Shown here: in pieces, positions 50,354 to 59,190 of the stretch
Numbering within the stretch: position 1 is the first letter of the stretch
How the letters are laid out: every line of letters starts with the position of its first letter
Source: Pseudomonas palleroniana
GTDB taxonomy: Bacteria; Pseudomonadota; Gammaproteobacteria; Pseudomonadales; Pseudomonadaceae
Direction: 5' to 3'
NCBI RefSeq assembly: GCF_003031675.1
Contig: NZ_PYWX01000063.1
Location: 37,540-101,539 of the forward strand
Length of the DNA: 64,000 nucleotides
Notes under the pieces: generated by a model
The model's database searches: none
What the model saw: only the letters and a program-made list of their open reading frames with translations
Told to the model about the DNA's origin: nothing
Translations under genes and position numbers: made by a program

Positions 50354-52642
50354 CTATTTGCGCAACAGGCGCAGGCCATTGAACACTACCAGCAGGCTTA
50401 CGCCCATATCGGCGAACACCGCCATCCACATGGTGGCCATGCCCAGGAAAGTCACGGCAAGAAAGATCGCCTTGATCACCAGCGCCAGGACGATGTTCTG
50501 CTTGAGGATACTCGACGTTTGCCGCGATAAACGAATGAATGCCGGGATCTTGCGCAAATCATCGTCCATCAAGGCCACGTCGGCGGTCTCGATCGCCGTG
50601 TCGGTGCCGGCGGCGGCCATGGCAAACCCGATCTCGGCGCGGGCCAGGGCCGGCGCGTCGTTGATGCCGTCGCCGACCATGCCGACACGGTGGCCTTGGC
50701 CATAGAGGGTTTCGATAGCTTGCAGCTTGTCGGTGGGCAGCAGGTCGCCTTGGGCTTGATCGATACCGACCTGGGCGCCAATAACTTGGGCGGTGTGAGT
50801 ATTGTCGCCGGTGAGCATCAGCGTCTTGATGCCCAGGTCGTGCAGTTGCTGGATGGCTTCACGGCTGCTGTCTTTGACGGTGTCAGCGACGGCGAACAAC
50901 GCCAGGGGGCCGGACTTGTCGAGCAACAACACCACGGACTTGCCTTGTTTCTCCAAGGCGAACAGCTTTTCTTCCAGTGCCGGCGAGCACAGGCCCAGGT
51001 CTTCCACCAGCCGGTGGTTGCCCAAGTGATAGGTTTCGCCGTTGATATCACCGCGCACGCCACGACCGGCCAGGGCCGCGAAGTTATCCACAGCGTGTAG
51101 GGGCAGCTGTTTATCCACAGCAGCATTGGCAATCGCCAGCGACACCGGGTGGTCGGAGCGCCCGGCCAGGCTGGCAGCCAGGGCGGGCGAGGTGTCCGCG
51201 ACGTTGGGGAACAACGCCAGGTAGTCGGTTTGCACCGGCTTGCCGTGGGTAATGGTGCCGGTCTTGTCGAGCGCCAGGTAATCGAGTTTGTAGCCACCCT
51301 CCAGGTACACGCCGCCCTTGATCAGGATGCCTTTGCGCGCCGCCGCCGCCAGGCCGCTGACGATGGTCACGGGCGTCGAGATCACCAATGCGCAAGGGCA
51401 AGCCACCACCAGCAATACCAGGGCACGGTAGATCCAGTCGAACCAGGCGCCAGCCATGAACAACGGCGGGATGATCGCCACACCCAGCGCGAACAAGAAC
51501 ACCGCCGGGGTATAGACCTTCGAGAAGCTGTCCACAAAACGCTGGGTCGGTGCCCGCGCGCCTTGGGCTTGTTCCACCGCATGAATGATGCGCGCCAGCG
51601 TAGAGTTGTTCGCCGCGGCGGTGACCTTGTACTCCAGGGAGCCGGCCTGGTTGATGGTGCCGGCGAAGACTTTATCGCCCACGGTCTTTTCAATCGGCAG
51701 GCTTTCACCGGTGATCGGCGCCTGGTCGATAGTGGACTGGCCCGCAGTGACTTCACCGTCCAGGCCGATGCGCTCGCCGGGTTTTACCCGAACGATCGCG
51801 CCCAGTTCAATGCTTTTGACCTCCTGTTCCGCCCATGAACCGTCGGCCTGCCGCACCGTGGCCTGTTCCGGCGTCATTTGCATCAAGCCGCTTATGGCGT
51901 TACGGGCACGATCCAGGGATTTGGCTTCGATCAACTCGGCCACGGTGAACAGGAACATCACCATCGCCGCTTCAGGCCACTGGCCAATCAGCACGGCACC
52001 GGTAACAGCGATGCTCATCAGCGCATTGATGTTCAGGTTCAGGTTCTTGAGCGCGATCCAGCCCTTCTTATAGGTGGTCAGCCCGCCGCTGAGGATCGAC
52101 ACCAACGCCACCAAGGCGATCATCCAGGTCGGCGCGACGCCAGTGAAGTGCAGCACTTCGGCGCCCAACGCTCCTACGCCAGACACAGCCAAAGGCCACC
52201 AGTGTTTCTTGGCGGGAGGCTGCGCGGCGGGGGCACCCTCTTCAATCGGGTCGGCCTGCATGCCCAAGGATTTGATGGCATCGATGATCGGCGCGGTGCT
52301 CGGCAGGTCATGGGTCACGCCGAGGATGCGGTTGATCAGGTTGAATTCCAGCTGCTGCACGCCGGCGAGCTTGCCCAGTTTGTTCTGGATCAGCGTCTGC
52401 TCGGTTGGGCAGTCCATGGCTTCGATGCGAAAAGTGCTCAAGCGCGAGCCCGCCGTCGGCGCTTGGCTGAGCGTCACCACGGCAGGCGCAGCCTTGCTCG
52501 AACAGCAAGAGCCCGCATGGCTGGCATGATCATGCGGCTTGACCGGCGTCAGTTTGGCGCCGTGGTCGTGGCTATGTGCATGATCGTGGCCATGATCATG
52601 TTTGTGATCATGCTTATTCGGGGTGTGGATGGAATCGCTCAT
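50354..52642 (-). CDS. cadA: Zn/Cd/Pb-exporting P-type ATPase CadA
   Basis: The 762-residue P1B-type ATPase has a histidine-rich N-terminus (KHDHKHDHGHDHAHSHDHG), a C46-C47 pair and one HMA domain with MDCPTEQ. The membrane CPC motif VVACPCALVISTP and the phosphorylation site DKTGTIT follow, with HP in RSDHPVSLA and GDGINDAPALARAEIG. It exports zinc, cadmium and lead from the cytoplasm. The ATG at 52642 is preferred over the frame from 52750, which crosses the promoter. It is divergent from cadR. Confidence 0.93.
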   Translation of the reverse strand: MSDSIHTPNKHDHKHDHGHDHAHSHDHGAKLTPVKPHDHASHAGSCCSSKAAPAVVTLSQAPTAGSRLSTFRIEAMDCPTEQTLIQNKLGKLAGVQQLEFNLINRILGVTHDLPSTAPIIDAIKSLGMQADPIEEGAPAAQPPAKKHWWPLAVSGVGALGAEVLHFTGVAPTWMIALVALVSILSGGLTTYKKGWIALKNLNLNINALMSIAVTGAVLIGQWPEAAMVMFLFTVAELIEAKSLDRARNAISGLMQMTPEQATVRQADGSWAEQEVKSIELGAIVRVKPGERIGLDGEVTAGQSTIDQAPITGESLPIEKTVGDKVFAGTINQAGSLEYKVTAAANNSTLARIIHAVEQAQGARAPTQRFVDSFSKVYTPAVFLFALGVAIIPPLFMAGAWFDWIYRALVLLVVACPCALVISTPVTIVSGLAAAARKGILIKGGVYLEGGYKLDYLALDKTGTITHGKPVQTDYLALFPNVADTSPALAASLAGRSDHPVSLAIANAAVDKQLPLHAVDNFAALAGRGVRGDINGETYHLGNHRLVEDLGLCSPALEEKLFALEKQGKSVVLLLDKSGPLALFAVADTVKDSSREAIQQLHDLGIKTLMLTGDNTHTAQVIGAQVGIDQAQGDLLPTDKLQAIETLYGQGHRVGMVGDGINDAPALARAEIGFAMAAAGTDTAIETADVALMDDDLRKIPAFIRLSRQTSSILKQNIVLALVIKAIFLAVTFLGMATMWMAVFADMGVSLLVVFNGLRLLRK

Positions 52643-52673
52643 TCTGTCGCGTCCGTAAAGGTGCCTGTTGCCA

Positions 52674-52704
52674 AGTAAAGACCCTGTAGCCACTATAGGG
52701 TCAA
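52674..52704 (-). promoter_or_regulatory. CadR-controlled cadA promoter with 19-base spacer
   Basis: On the minus strand TTGACC (52699-52704) and TTTACT (52674-52679) are separated by 19 bases that hold the palindrome ACCCTATAG-TGG-CTACAGGGT (52681-52701). A long spacer with a dyad inside is the hallmark of promoters twisted into activity by MerR proteins. The sequence is very close to the CadR-cadA promoter known from P. putida. Confidence 0.8.
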
Positions 52705-52727
52705 GCACCCATTTGGAGATTGCAGCA

Positions 52728-53177
52728 ATGAAGATCGGCGAACTGGCCAAACTGACTGACTGCCAGGTGGAAACTATCCGTTACTACGAGAAAGAAGGCC
52801 TGCTGCCGCCCCCGGCGCGCACCGACGCCAACTACCGCGTATACACCCAGGCCCATACCGAACGGCTGATCTTCATCCGCAATTGCCGCAGCCTGGACAT
52901 GACTCTGGAAGAAATCCGCAGCCTGCTCGGGCTACGCGACAGCCCTCAGGACCAATGCGAAAGCGTGAATGCCTTGATCGACGAGCATATCCAACACGTG
53001 AAAGCGCGGATCGATGGGCTGTTGGTGCTACAGGAACAGCTGCTGGACCTGCGCCAACGCTGCGGCGGTGGGGCGGGCCTGGATCAATGCGGGATTTTGC
53101 AGCGGCTGGAAGTCAGCGGCAGTGTGGCGGCCAGCGAGGCTGAGCCTTCGCATGTGGGCAGAAGCCATGGGCACTGA
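52728..53177 (+). CDS. cadR: MerR-family cadmium/zinc-responsive activator CadR
   Basis: The 149-residue protein has the MerR winged helix (KIGELAKLTDCQVETIRYYE), the dimerisation coiled coil and metal cysteines C77, C112 and C121, with a histidine-bearing tail ending in SHVGRSHGH. P. putida CadR uses cysteines at 77, 112 and 119, so the last loop here appears two residues longer. It activates cadA when bound to cadmium or zinc. The ATG at 52728 with TTGGAGATTG upstream is chosen; the longer frame crosses the operator. Confidence 0.9.
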   Translation: MKIGELAKLTDCQVETIRYYEKEGLLPPPARTDANYRVYTQAHTERLIFIRNCRSLDMTLEEIRSLLGLRDSPQDQCESVNALIDEHIQHVKARIDGLLVLQEQLLDLRQRCGGGAGLDQCGILQRLEVSGSVAASEAEPSHVGRSHGH

Positions 53178-53216
53178 CCCCGCAGTGCAATCGAATCAAA
53201 ATATGGAAGCGGGCTT

Positions 53217-53440
53217 GCCCTAATGCCAGTCAGTTAAAAGAACCTGCCGCCACCAAACTCTGTAGTGAGCGGGCTTGCCCCGCGCTGGGTGGCGCAGCCG
53301 CCCCAAACCCAGGCGCCTCGGTCCTTCTGAAATACCGCGGCGTCTTTGTTGGGGCGGCTGCGCCACCCAGCGCGGGGCAAGCCCGCTCACTACGGATGAT
53401 GTGTTCTACATCCCACCCTTTAACTGACTGGCATTAGGGC
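53217..53440. repeat. 224-bp nested inverted repeat, MITE-like
   Basis: Perfect 22-base outer arms GCCCTAATGCCAGTCAGTTA(AA) (53217-53238) and its inverse (53419-53440) enclose a second inverted repeat at 53262-53393. The inner part is the GTAGTGAGCGGGCTTGCC element also present at 21872. No open frame or target duplication was seen. It occupies most of the gap between cadR and thyA, which are convergent. Confidence 0.75.
53262..53393. repeat. Inner GTAGTGAGCGGGCTTGCC inverted repeat
   Basis: Left arm GTAGTGAGCGGGCTTGCCCC through about 53304 and right arm through GCCCGCTCACTAC at 53393 are about 42-base inverted copies. The spacer CCAGGCGCCTCGGTCCTTCT differs from that of the copy at 21872, while the arms are nearly identical. 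Confidence 0.83.
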
Positions 53441-53459
53441 TTGCTGACCGGGGCAGGCT

Positions 53460-54293
53460 TTAGATCGCTACATCGGCCTTGATGCTTGGATCGGCGTCGT
53501 AGCCGACAATTTCGAAGTCTTCGAACTTGTAGTCATAGATCGACGCAGGTTTGCGCTTGATCACCAGCTCCGGCAGCTTTTTCGGCGTACGCGCCAGCTG
53601 GGTGCGGATCTGTTCCATGTGGTTGCTGTAGGCATGGGTGTCGCCGGTGGTGACGATGATCTCGTGCGGGATCAGGTCGCACTGCTGGGCCAGCATATGG
53701 GTGAGCAACGCCAGCGCGGCGGTGTTGTACGGCAGGCCCAGGAATACATCGGAGCTGCGGATATACAACTGCATCGACAGATGACCGTCATGCACGAACG
53801 CCTGGTACAACAGGTGGCACGGCGGCAAAGCCTGCTTGCCGTTGCGCGCGTTTTCCTGGGGGCTCTTGGTTTCGTCCGGCAGGTACTCGACGTTCCAACC
53901 GTGGAACAGGATGCGGCGGCTGTTCGGGTTGGTCTTGAGCGTGTGGACCATGTAGTCGATCTGGTTGATCGTGCCGCCATCCTTGGTCGGCCAGGCGGTC
54001 CACTGCTCGCCGTATACCGGGCCCAGGTCGCCGTCTTCAGTGGCCCATTCATCCCAGATGCGTACGCCGTTTTCGTTCAGCCACTTGATGTTGGTGTTGC
54101 CGCTCAACATCCAGATCAATTCGTTGGCGATGCTTTTGAAATGAAGCTTCTTGGTGGTCAGCAGCGGGAAGCCGTCGGCCAAGTTATGCCGATACTGACG
54201 GGCAAACACGGCTTTGGTGCCGGTGCCGGTGCGATCGCCCTTGGTCAATCCATTGGTCACGACGTCGTTCAGTAGTTCGAGATATTGCTTCAT
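53460..54293 (-). CDS. thyA: Thymidylate synthase
   Basis: The 277-residue enzyme methylates dUMP using methylene-tetrahydrofolate. It starts MKQYLELLNDVVTNGLTKGD with RTGTGTKAVFARQYRHNL. The catalytic cysteine is in ALPPCHLLYQAFV. RSSDVFLGLPYNTAALALLT and TTGDTHAYSNHMEQ are the substrate motifs. It is somewhat longer than the E. coli enzyme. It follows lgt by 52 bases, the common lgt-thyA order. Confidence 0.96.
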   Translation of the reverse strand: MKQYLELLNDVVTNGLTKGDRTGTGTKAVFARQYRHNLADGFPLLTTKKLHFKSIANELIWMLSGNTNIKWLNENGVRIWDEWATEDGDLGPVYGEQWTAWPTKDGGTINQIDYMVHTLKTNPNSRRILFHGWNVEYLPDETKSPQENARNGKQALPPCHLLYQAFVHDGHLSMQLYIRSSDVFLGLPYNTAALALLTHMLAQQCDLIPHEIIVTTGDTHAYSNHMEQIRTQLARTPKKLPELVIKRKPASIYDYKFEDFEIVGYDADPSIKADVAI

Positions 54294-54345
54294 GTGAGTA
54301 CCCGTATCGTTGAAGCCGAGGCCGGCAAAAGCCTCGGCGTCGAAT

Positions 54346-55158
54346 TTAAAGCGCTGTGTTCTTGATGCCTTGCGGGCGATTGTAAGCCCACCACAACAGG
54401 CCCAGACCCGCGATGATCATCGGCATGCTGAGAATCTGCCCCATGGTCAACCAGCCCCACGCCAGGTAGCCCAGCTGTGCATCCGGCACCCGCACGAACT
54501 CGACGATGAAACGGAAGATCCCGTAGAACAGCGCGAACATGCCGGAAACCGCCATGGTCGGACGCGGCTTGCGCGAGAAGATGTACAGAATCAGGAACAG
54601 TGCCACACCTTCCAGGGCGAATTGGTAGAGCTGCGACGGGTGGCGCGGCAATTGCGCCGGGTCGCTGAACGGCGGGAACACCATGGCCCACGGCACGTCA
54701 GTCGGCTTGCCCCACAATTCGGCGTTGATGAAGTTACCGATGCGCCCGGCGCCCAGGCCAATGGGCACGAACGGTGCGACGAAGTCCATCAGTTGGAAGA
54801 ACGACTTGCCATTGCGCCGGCCGAACCACCACGCGGCGATCATCACGCCGACAAACCCGCCGTGAAACGCCATGCCGCCCTTCCACACTTCGAAGATCAG
54901 CGTCGGATGGGCGATATAGGCCGGCAGATCGTAGAACAACACATACCCCAGGCGCCCGCCGACGATCACCCCCATCGACATCCAGAACACCATGTCGGAG
55001 AGCTTCTCCTTGGTCCAGGTCGGGTCGAAACGGTTCAGGCGCCGGGAAGCCAGCAGCCAGGCACCGCCGATGCCGATCAGGTACATCAACCCGTACCAGT
55101 GGATTTGCAGCGGACCGATGGCCACGGCCACCGGGTTGATCTGCGGGTAAGGCAGCAT
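54346..55158 (-). CDS. lgt: Prolipoprotein diacylglyceryl transferase
   Basis: The 270-residue inner-membrane enzyme adds diacylglycerol to the lipobox cysteine of prolipoproteins. Seven hydrophobic segments are visible. The signature GAGRIGNFINAELWGKPTDV contains the catalytic region, and GGMAFHGGFVGVMIA precedes it. GAGGAG lies six bases before the ATG. It is paired with thyA on the minus strand. Confidence 0.95.
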   Translation of the reverse strand: MLPYPQINPVAVAIGPLQIHWYGLMYLIGIGGAWLLASRRLNRFDPTWTKEKLSDMVFWMSMGVIVGGRLGYVLFYDLPAYIAHPTLIFEVWKGGMAFHGGFVGVMIAAWWFGRRNGKSFFQLMDFVAPFVPIGLGAGRIGNFINAELWGKPTDVPWAMVFPPFSDPAQLPRHPSQLYQFALEGVALFLILYIFSRKPRPTMAVSGMFALFYGIFRFIVEFVRVPDAQLGYLAWGWLTMGQILSMPMIIAGLGLLWWAYNRPQGIKNTAL

Positions 55159-55373
55159 TGCGACTCCTCGTTAAATCATTAGTCATGGCGCACCGGACCA
55201 TGCCGGTGTGCGATTAAGCCTGCGTTACAGCCGCTATTTCAAATTAAGAAGTTCACACGTACCGAACCGCCAGGCATGTTAACGGATGGAAGGCGTGCGA
55301 CCCAACTTCGATGCGATGGAACACCCGCCGCGGTGTGAGTAGAGTGGCAAAAAACACAAAAGGGATTTGCCTG

Positions 55374-56120
55374 ATGTGCCTGATAGTTTTCGCCTGGCGG
55401 CCGGGCCACGCCCAACCGCTGATCGTCGCGGCCAACCGTGATGAGTTCTACGCCCGCCCCAGCCTGCCGCTGGCCCAGTGGCCGGATGCGCCCCAGGTGT
55501 ATGCCGGTCGCGATCAAGAAGCGGGCGGCACCTGGTTGGGCGTGAGCGCCGACGGGCGTTTTGCCGCCCTGACCAACATCCGTGACCCGCACCAGCCGCC
55601 GGCACGCAAGTCCCGGGGAGAGCTGGTGGCGCGCTTTCTCAGCGGAACATTAGCGATTGACGACTATTTGGCCGACGTTAACGGACGATCGATTGAATAT
55701 GCCGGCTTTAACCTGCTGGTGGGCACGCCCGATGAGCTGTGGCACTACAACGCCAATCACACCGCGCCTACACGGCTGGAGCCTGGGGTTTATGGGCTCT
55801 CCAATGCCGGGCTTGATACGCCATGGCCCAAATTGCTCAAGGCCAAGGCGGCGTTGCGCAAAGTACTGGAAGATCCGCAGCCGCAAGCCTTGCTGGACAT
55901 ATTGAGTGACCCACAAACCGCACCGTTTGCCGACTTGCCGGATACCGGCGTGGGATTGGCCACAGAGAGTTTATTGTCGAGCGTGTTCATTGCCAGCCCC
56001 AGCTATGGGACGCGGGCGAGTACGGCGCTGATCGTGAATGCCGACGGGACGCGGCGGATGGTGGAACGCAGTTTCGGCCCCCTGGGAGGCAGGTTGGGGG
56101 AAGTAGAAATCAGCCTCTGA
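55374..56120 (+). CDS. NRDE (TANGO2-like) family protein
   Basis: The 248-residue protein starts MCLIVFAWRPGHAQPLIVAA and NRDEFYARP, the defining motif of the family. GGTWLGVSADGRFAALTNIR follows. The N-terminal Cys2 could be a nucleophile after removal of Met, as in Ntn-type hydrolases, but no activity is proven for bacterial members. The frame is open from 55311, but the family start is the ATG at 55374. It is divergent from lgt, and the 215 bases between hold no other gene. Confidence 0.85.
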   Translation: MCLIVFAWRPGHAQPLIVAANRDEFYARPSLPLAQWPDAPQVYAGRDQEAGGTWLGVSADGRFAALTNIRDPHQPPARKSRGELVARFLSGTLAIDDYLADVNGRSIEYAGFNLLVGTPDELWHYNANHTAPTRLEPGVYGLSNAGLDTPWPKLLKAKAALRKVLEDPQPQALLDILSDPQTAPFADLPDTGVGLATESLLSSVFIASPSYGTRASTALIVNADGTRRMVERSFGPLGGRLGEVEISL

Positions 56121-56138
56121 GCAACACCACAAAACTAC

Positions 56139-56245
56139 TGTGGGAGGGGCGATGCGACGATTCGACTTGCTCCCGATAGCGGGGGGGGGTCAGTCGACAT
56201 CTACTTGACTGACCCTCCGCTATCGGGAGCAAGCCCCCTCCCACA
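56139..56245. repeat. Inverted REP pair with a 16-base insertion
   Basis: The left arm starts TGTGGGAGGGGC but is then interrupted by GATGCGACGATTCGAC (56151-56166) before continuing TTGCTCCCGATAGC. A run of nine to ten G and a CAGTCGAC spacer follow, and the right arm is TATCGGGAGCAAGCCCCCTC. It lies between the convergent NRDE and ptsP genes. Confidence 0.82.
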
Positions 56246-56265
56246 TTTTTGATGTGTACCAAGCT

Positions 56266-58545
56266 TTAGAGAGTTTTGGCGGAGGCCGGGTTGATCATCC
56301 GCGTCAGCCCCAGGTTCTTCAGCGCCAGCTGCAGCGAGCTGTGGATAACTTGCGGGTTGTCGATGGTCATCAACTCGGCCAGCAGGTCCTTGGCCATGCT
56401 CAGTTCGACCTGGCGCAGCATCCACTTCACCTTCGGCAAGTTGGTGGCGTTCATCGACAAGCTGTCAAAGCCCATCGCCATCAACAGCACCGCCGCCGCC
56501 GGGTCGCCGGCCATTTCACCACAGATGCTCACCGGCTTGCCTTCGGCATGGGCTTCACGCACCACATGTTGCAGGGCTTGCAGCACGGCCGGGTGCAGGT
56601 AGTCGTAAAGATCGGCCACCCGTGGGTTGTTGCGGTCGACGGCCAGCAGGTATTGGGTGAGGTCGTTGGAACCCACCGACAGGAAGTCCACCTGCCGCGC
56701 CAACTCCTTGGCCTGGTACACCGCAGCCGGAATTTCGATCATCACGCCAATCGGCGGCATCGGCACGTCGGCACCTTCGTCGCGGACTTCGCCCCAGGCG
56801 CGATGGATCAGGTGCAGCGCCTCTTCCAGCTCATGGGTGCCGGAAATCATCGGCAGCAGGATGCGCAGGTTGTTCAAGCCCTCGCTGGCCTTGAGCATGG
56901 CGCGGGTCTGCACGAGGAAAATCTCAGGGTGGTCGAGCGTCACGCGAATGCCGCGCCAGCCGAGGAATGGGTTGTCTTCCTTGATCGGGAAATACGACAG
57001 TGACTTGTCGCCGCCGATATCCAGGCTGCGCATGGTCACCGGCAGCGGATGGAAGGCTTGCAGTTGCTCGCGGTAGATCGCCAGTTGCTCCTTCTCGCTC
57101 GGGAACCGCTGGTTGATCATGAACGGCACTTCGGTGCGGTACAGGCCGACCCCTTCGGCGCCACGCTGTTGCGCGCGAGCTACATCAGCCAGCAGGCCGG
57201 TGTTGACCAGCAACGGCATACGGCGCCCATCCAGGGTGACACACGGCAGTTCGCGCAATGAGTCCAGGCCCAGCGCCAGTTGTTTCTCTTCCTGCACCAC
57301 TTCGGTGTACTGCTTGCGCAGCACTTCGCTGGGGTTGGTGTAGACCTCGCCGCGATGACCATCGACGATCATGTCGATGCCATCGACCTTGGAATACGGC
57401 AGGTCCACCAGGCCCATCACCGTCGGGATGCCCATGGCCCGGGCCAGGATTGCGACGTGGGAGTTGCCCGAGCCGAGTACCGAGACCAGGCCCACCAGTT
57501 TGCCCTCAGGCACTTCGCCTAGCATGGTGGCGGTCAGTTCTTCACTGATGAGGATGGTGTTGTCGGGATAAACCAGGTTATTAGTGCGATCTTCCTGCAG
57601 GTAAGCCAGCAGGCGACGACCCAGGTCGCGCACATCCGAGGCGCGCTCGCGCAGATAGGCGTCGTCCATCAGTTCAAAACGGTTGACGTGATCAGTGACC
57701 ACCTGGCGCAACGCGCCCTGGGCCCACTGGCCGGTCTTGATCACGTTCTTGACTTCGCTGCCCAGGGACGCGTCGTCAAGCATCATCTGGTACACATCGA
57801 ACAACGCCCGTTCTTCGGGGCGTAGCTGGGTGGCCAGCTTGGTCGACAGGTTGCGCATGTCGGCGCGCACGCCTTCCAGTGCGGTCTTGAACAGTTTGAT
57901 TTCTGCGTCGATGTCATCGACGATCTTGTCCGGCACCACGTCGAGGTCGGCCGGCGGCAGCATGACCACCGCCGTCCCCACCGCCGCCCCCGGCGAGCCC
58001 GGAACACCGACGAACTTGGCTTCCTGGATGCCCTTGCCCTGGCGGCCCAGGCCGCGAATCGAACCCGTCGCCTCGGCGTGAGCAATAACCCCGGCAAGCT
58101 GTGCGCTCATGGTCACGAGGAAGGCTTCTTCACCCTCGTCGAACTGGCGGCGCTCTTTCTGCTGGATGACCAACACGCCGACGACGCGGCGGTGGTGAAT
58201 GATCGGGGCGCCGAGGAACGAGGCGTAGCGCTCTTCGCCGGTTTCGGCAAAGTAGCGATAACGCGGGTGATCGGCCGCGTTTTCAAGGTTCAGGGGTTCT
58301 TCACGCGTCCCCACCAGGCCAACCAGACCTTCATTGGGCGCCATGCTGACCTTGCCAATGGAGCGCTTGTTCAAGCCCTCGGTGGCCATCAGCACAAAAC
58401 GGTTGGTCTCTGGGTCCAGCAGGTAAACCGAGCAGACCTGGCTGCCCATGGCTTCCTTGACGCGCAACACAATAATCCCCAACGCCGCCTTGAGATCCTT
58501 GGCGGAGTTAACTTCCTGGACGATCTTGCGCAGCGTATTGAGCAT
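56266..58545 (-). CDS. ptsP: PTS enzyme I(Ntr), PtsP
   Basis: The 759-residue protein has an N-terminal GAF domain (residues about 18-165, QVCSVYLLDPETNRFVLMAT) followed by an enzyme I unit. The phosphohistidine region is GSGNSHVAILARAMGIPTVM, and the PEP-binding barrel has VGLYRTEVPFM and SVGSNDLTQYLLAVDRNN. It starts the nitrogen-related phosphotransfer chain to NPr and EIIA-Ntr, which regulates metabolism and virulence traits. rppH lies 22 bases upstream on the same strand, a conserved pair. Confidence 0.95.
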   Translation of the reverse strand: MLNTLRKIVQEVNSAKDLKAALGIIVLRVKEAMGSQVCSVYLLDPETNRFVLMATEGLNKRSIGKVSMAPNEGLVGLVGTREEPLNLENAADHPRYRYFAETGEERYASFLGAPIIHHRRVVGVLVIQQKERRQFDEGEEAFLVTMSAQLAGVIAHAEATGSIRGLGRQGKGIQEAKFVGVPGSPGAAVGTAVVMLPPADLDVVPDKIVDDIDAEIKLFKTALEGVRADMRNLSTKLATQLRPEERALFDVYQMMLDDASLGSEVKNVIKTGQWAQGALRQVVTDHVNRFELMDDAYLRERASDVRDLGRRLLAYLQEDRTNNLVYPDNTILISEELTATMLGEVPEGKLVGLVSVLGSGNSHVAILARAMGIPTVMGLVDLPYSKVDGIDMIVDGHRGEVYTNPSEVLRKQYTEVVQEEKQLALGLDSLRELPCVTLDGRRMPLLVNTGLLADVARAQQRGAEGVGLYRTEVPFMINQRFPSEKEQLAIYREQLQAFHPLPVTMRSLDIGGDKSLSYFPIKEDNPFLGWRGIRVTLDHPEIFLVQTRAMLKASEGLNNLRILLPMISGTHELEEALHLIHRAWGEVRDEGADVPMPPIGVMIEIPAAVYQAKELARQVDFLSVGSNDLTQYLLAVDRNNPRVADLYDYLHPAVLQALQHVVREAHAEGKPVSICGEMAGDPAAAVLLMAMGFDSLSMNATNLPKVKWMLRQVELSMAKDLLAELMTIDNPQVIHSSLQLALKNLGLTRMINPASAKTL

Positions 58546-58567
58546 GGCTCGGGGTCGAACTCCGTCG

Positions 58568-59047
58568 TCAGTCGCGCGCTAAAAGGCGCGGGGCAAGCTC
58601 TTTAAGAGCGCGACGATAAACCTCGCGCTTGAATGTCACCACCTGGCCCAACGGGTACCAATAGCTGACCCAACGCCAGCCATCGAACTCCGGTTTACCG
58701 GTCAAATCCATCCGCACCCGCTGCTCATTGGAGATCAGGCGCAAAAGAAACCATTTCTGTTTCTGGCCGATGCACAGCGGTTGGCTGTGAGTACGCACCA
58801 GGCGTTGCGGCAAACGATAGCGCAACCAGCCACGGGTGCAGGCCAGAATTTGCACATCTTCGCGCTCAAGGCCGACTTCTTCATTCAACTCACGGTACAA
58901 GGCGTCTTCAGGGGTTTCGTCGGGGTTGATCCCACCTTGAGGAAACTGCCAGGCATCTTGGTTGATTCGGCGAGCCCATAGCACCTGTCCGGCATCATTC
59001 GTAAGAATAATCCCGACATTAGGACGGAAACCATCGGGGTCGATCAC
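58568..59047 (-). CDS. rppH: RNA pyrophosphohydrolase RppH
   Basis: The 159-residue Nudix hydrolase removes pyrophosphate from mRNA 5' ends and triggers decay. The Nudix box is GGINPDETPEDALYRELNEE with VGL, following DAWQFPQGG. The start is the GTG at 59047 (VIDPDGFRPNVG, read as Met), with GAGGTTG eight bases upstream. The frame continues upstream to 59107 but family proteins begin here. It is co-transcribed with ptsP. Confidence 0.94.
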   Translation of the reverse strand: MIDPDGFRPNVGIILTNDAGQVLWARRINQDAWQFPQGGINPDETPEDALYRELNEEVGLEREDVQILACTRGWLRYRLPQRLVRTHSQPLCIGQKQKWFLLRLISNEQRVRMDLTGKPEFDGWRWVSYWYPLGQVVTFKREVYRRALKELAPRLLARD

Positions 59048-59190
59048 GGCAACAACCTCGCAAACGCATGTCGCCGCATTGTTCCACAAAGGTTGATGAA
59101 GCGGCAACGAGGCTTCTTACCTTATGTGCACTCTTGTGAAAAGACCGTATTCTGGACGCCTTTTTACAGACTTTTCAGCGAGTAACTGCA

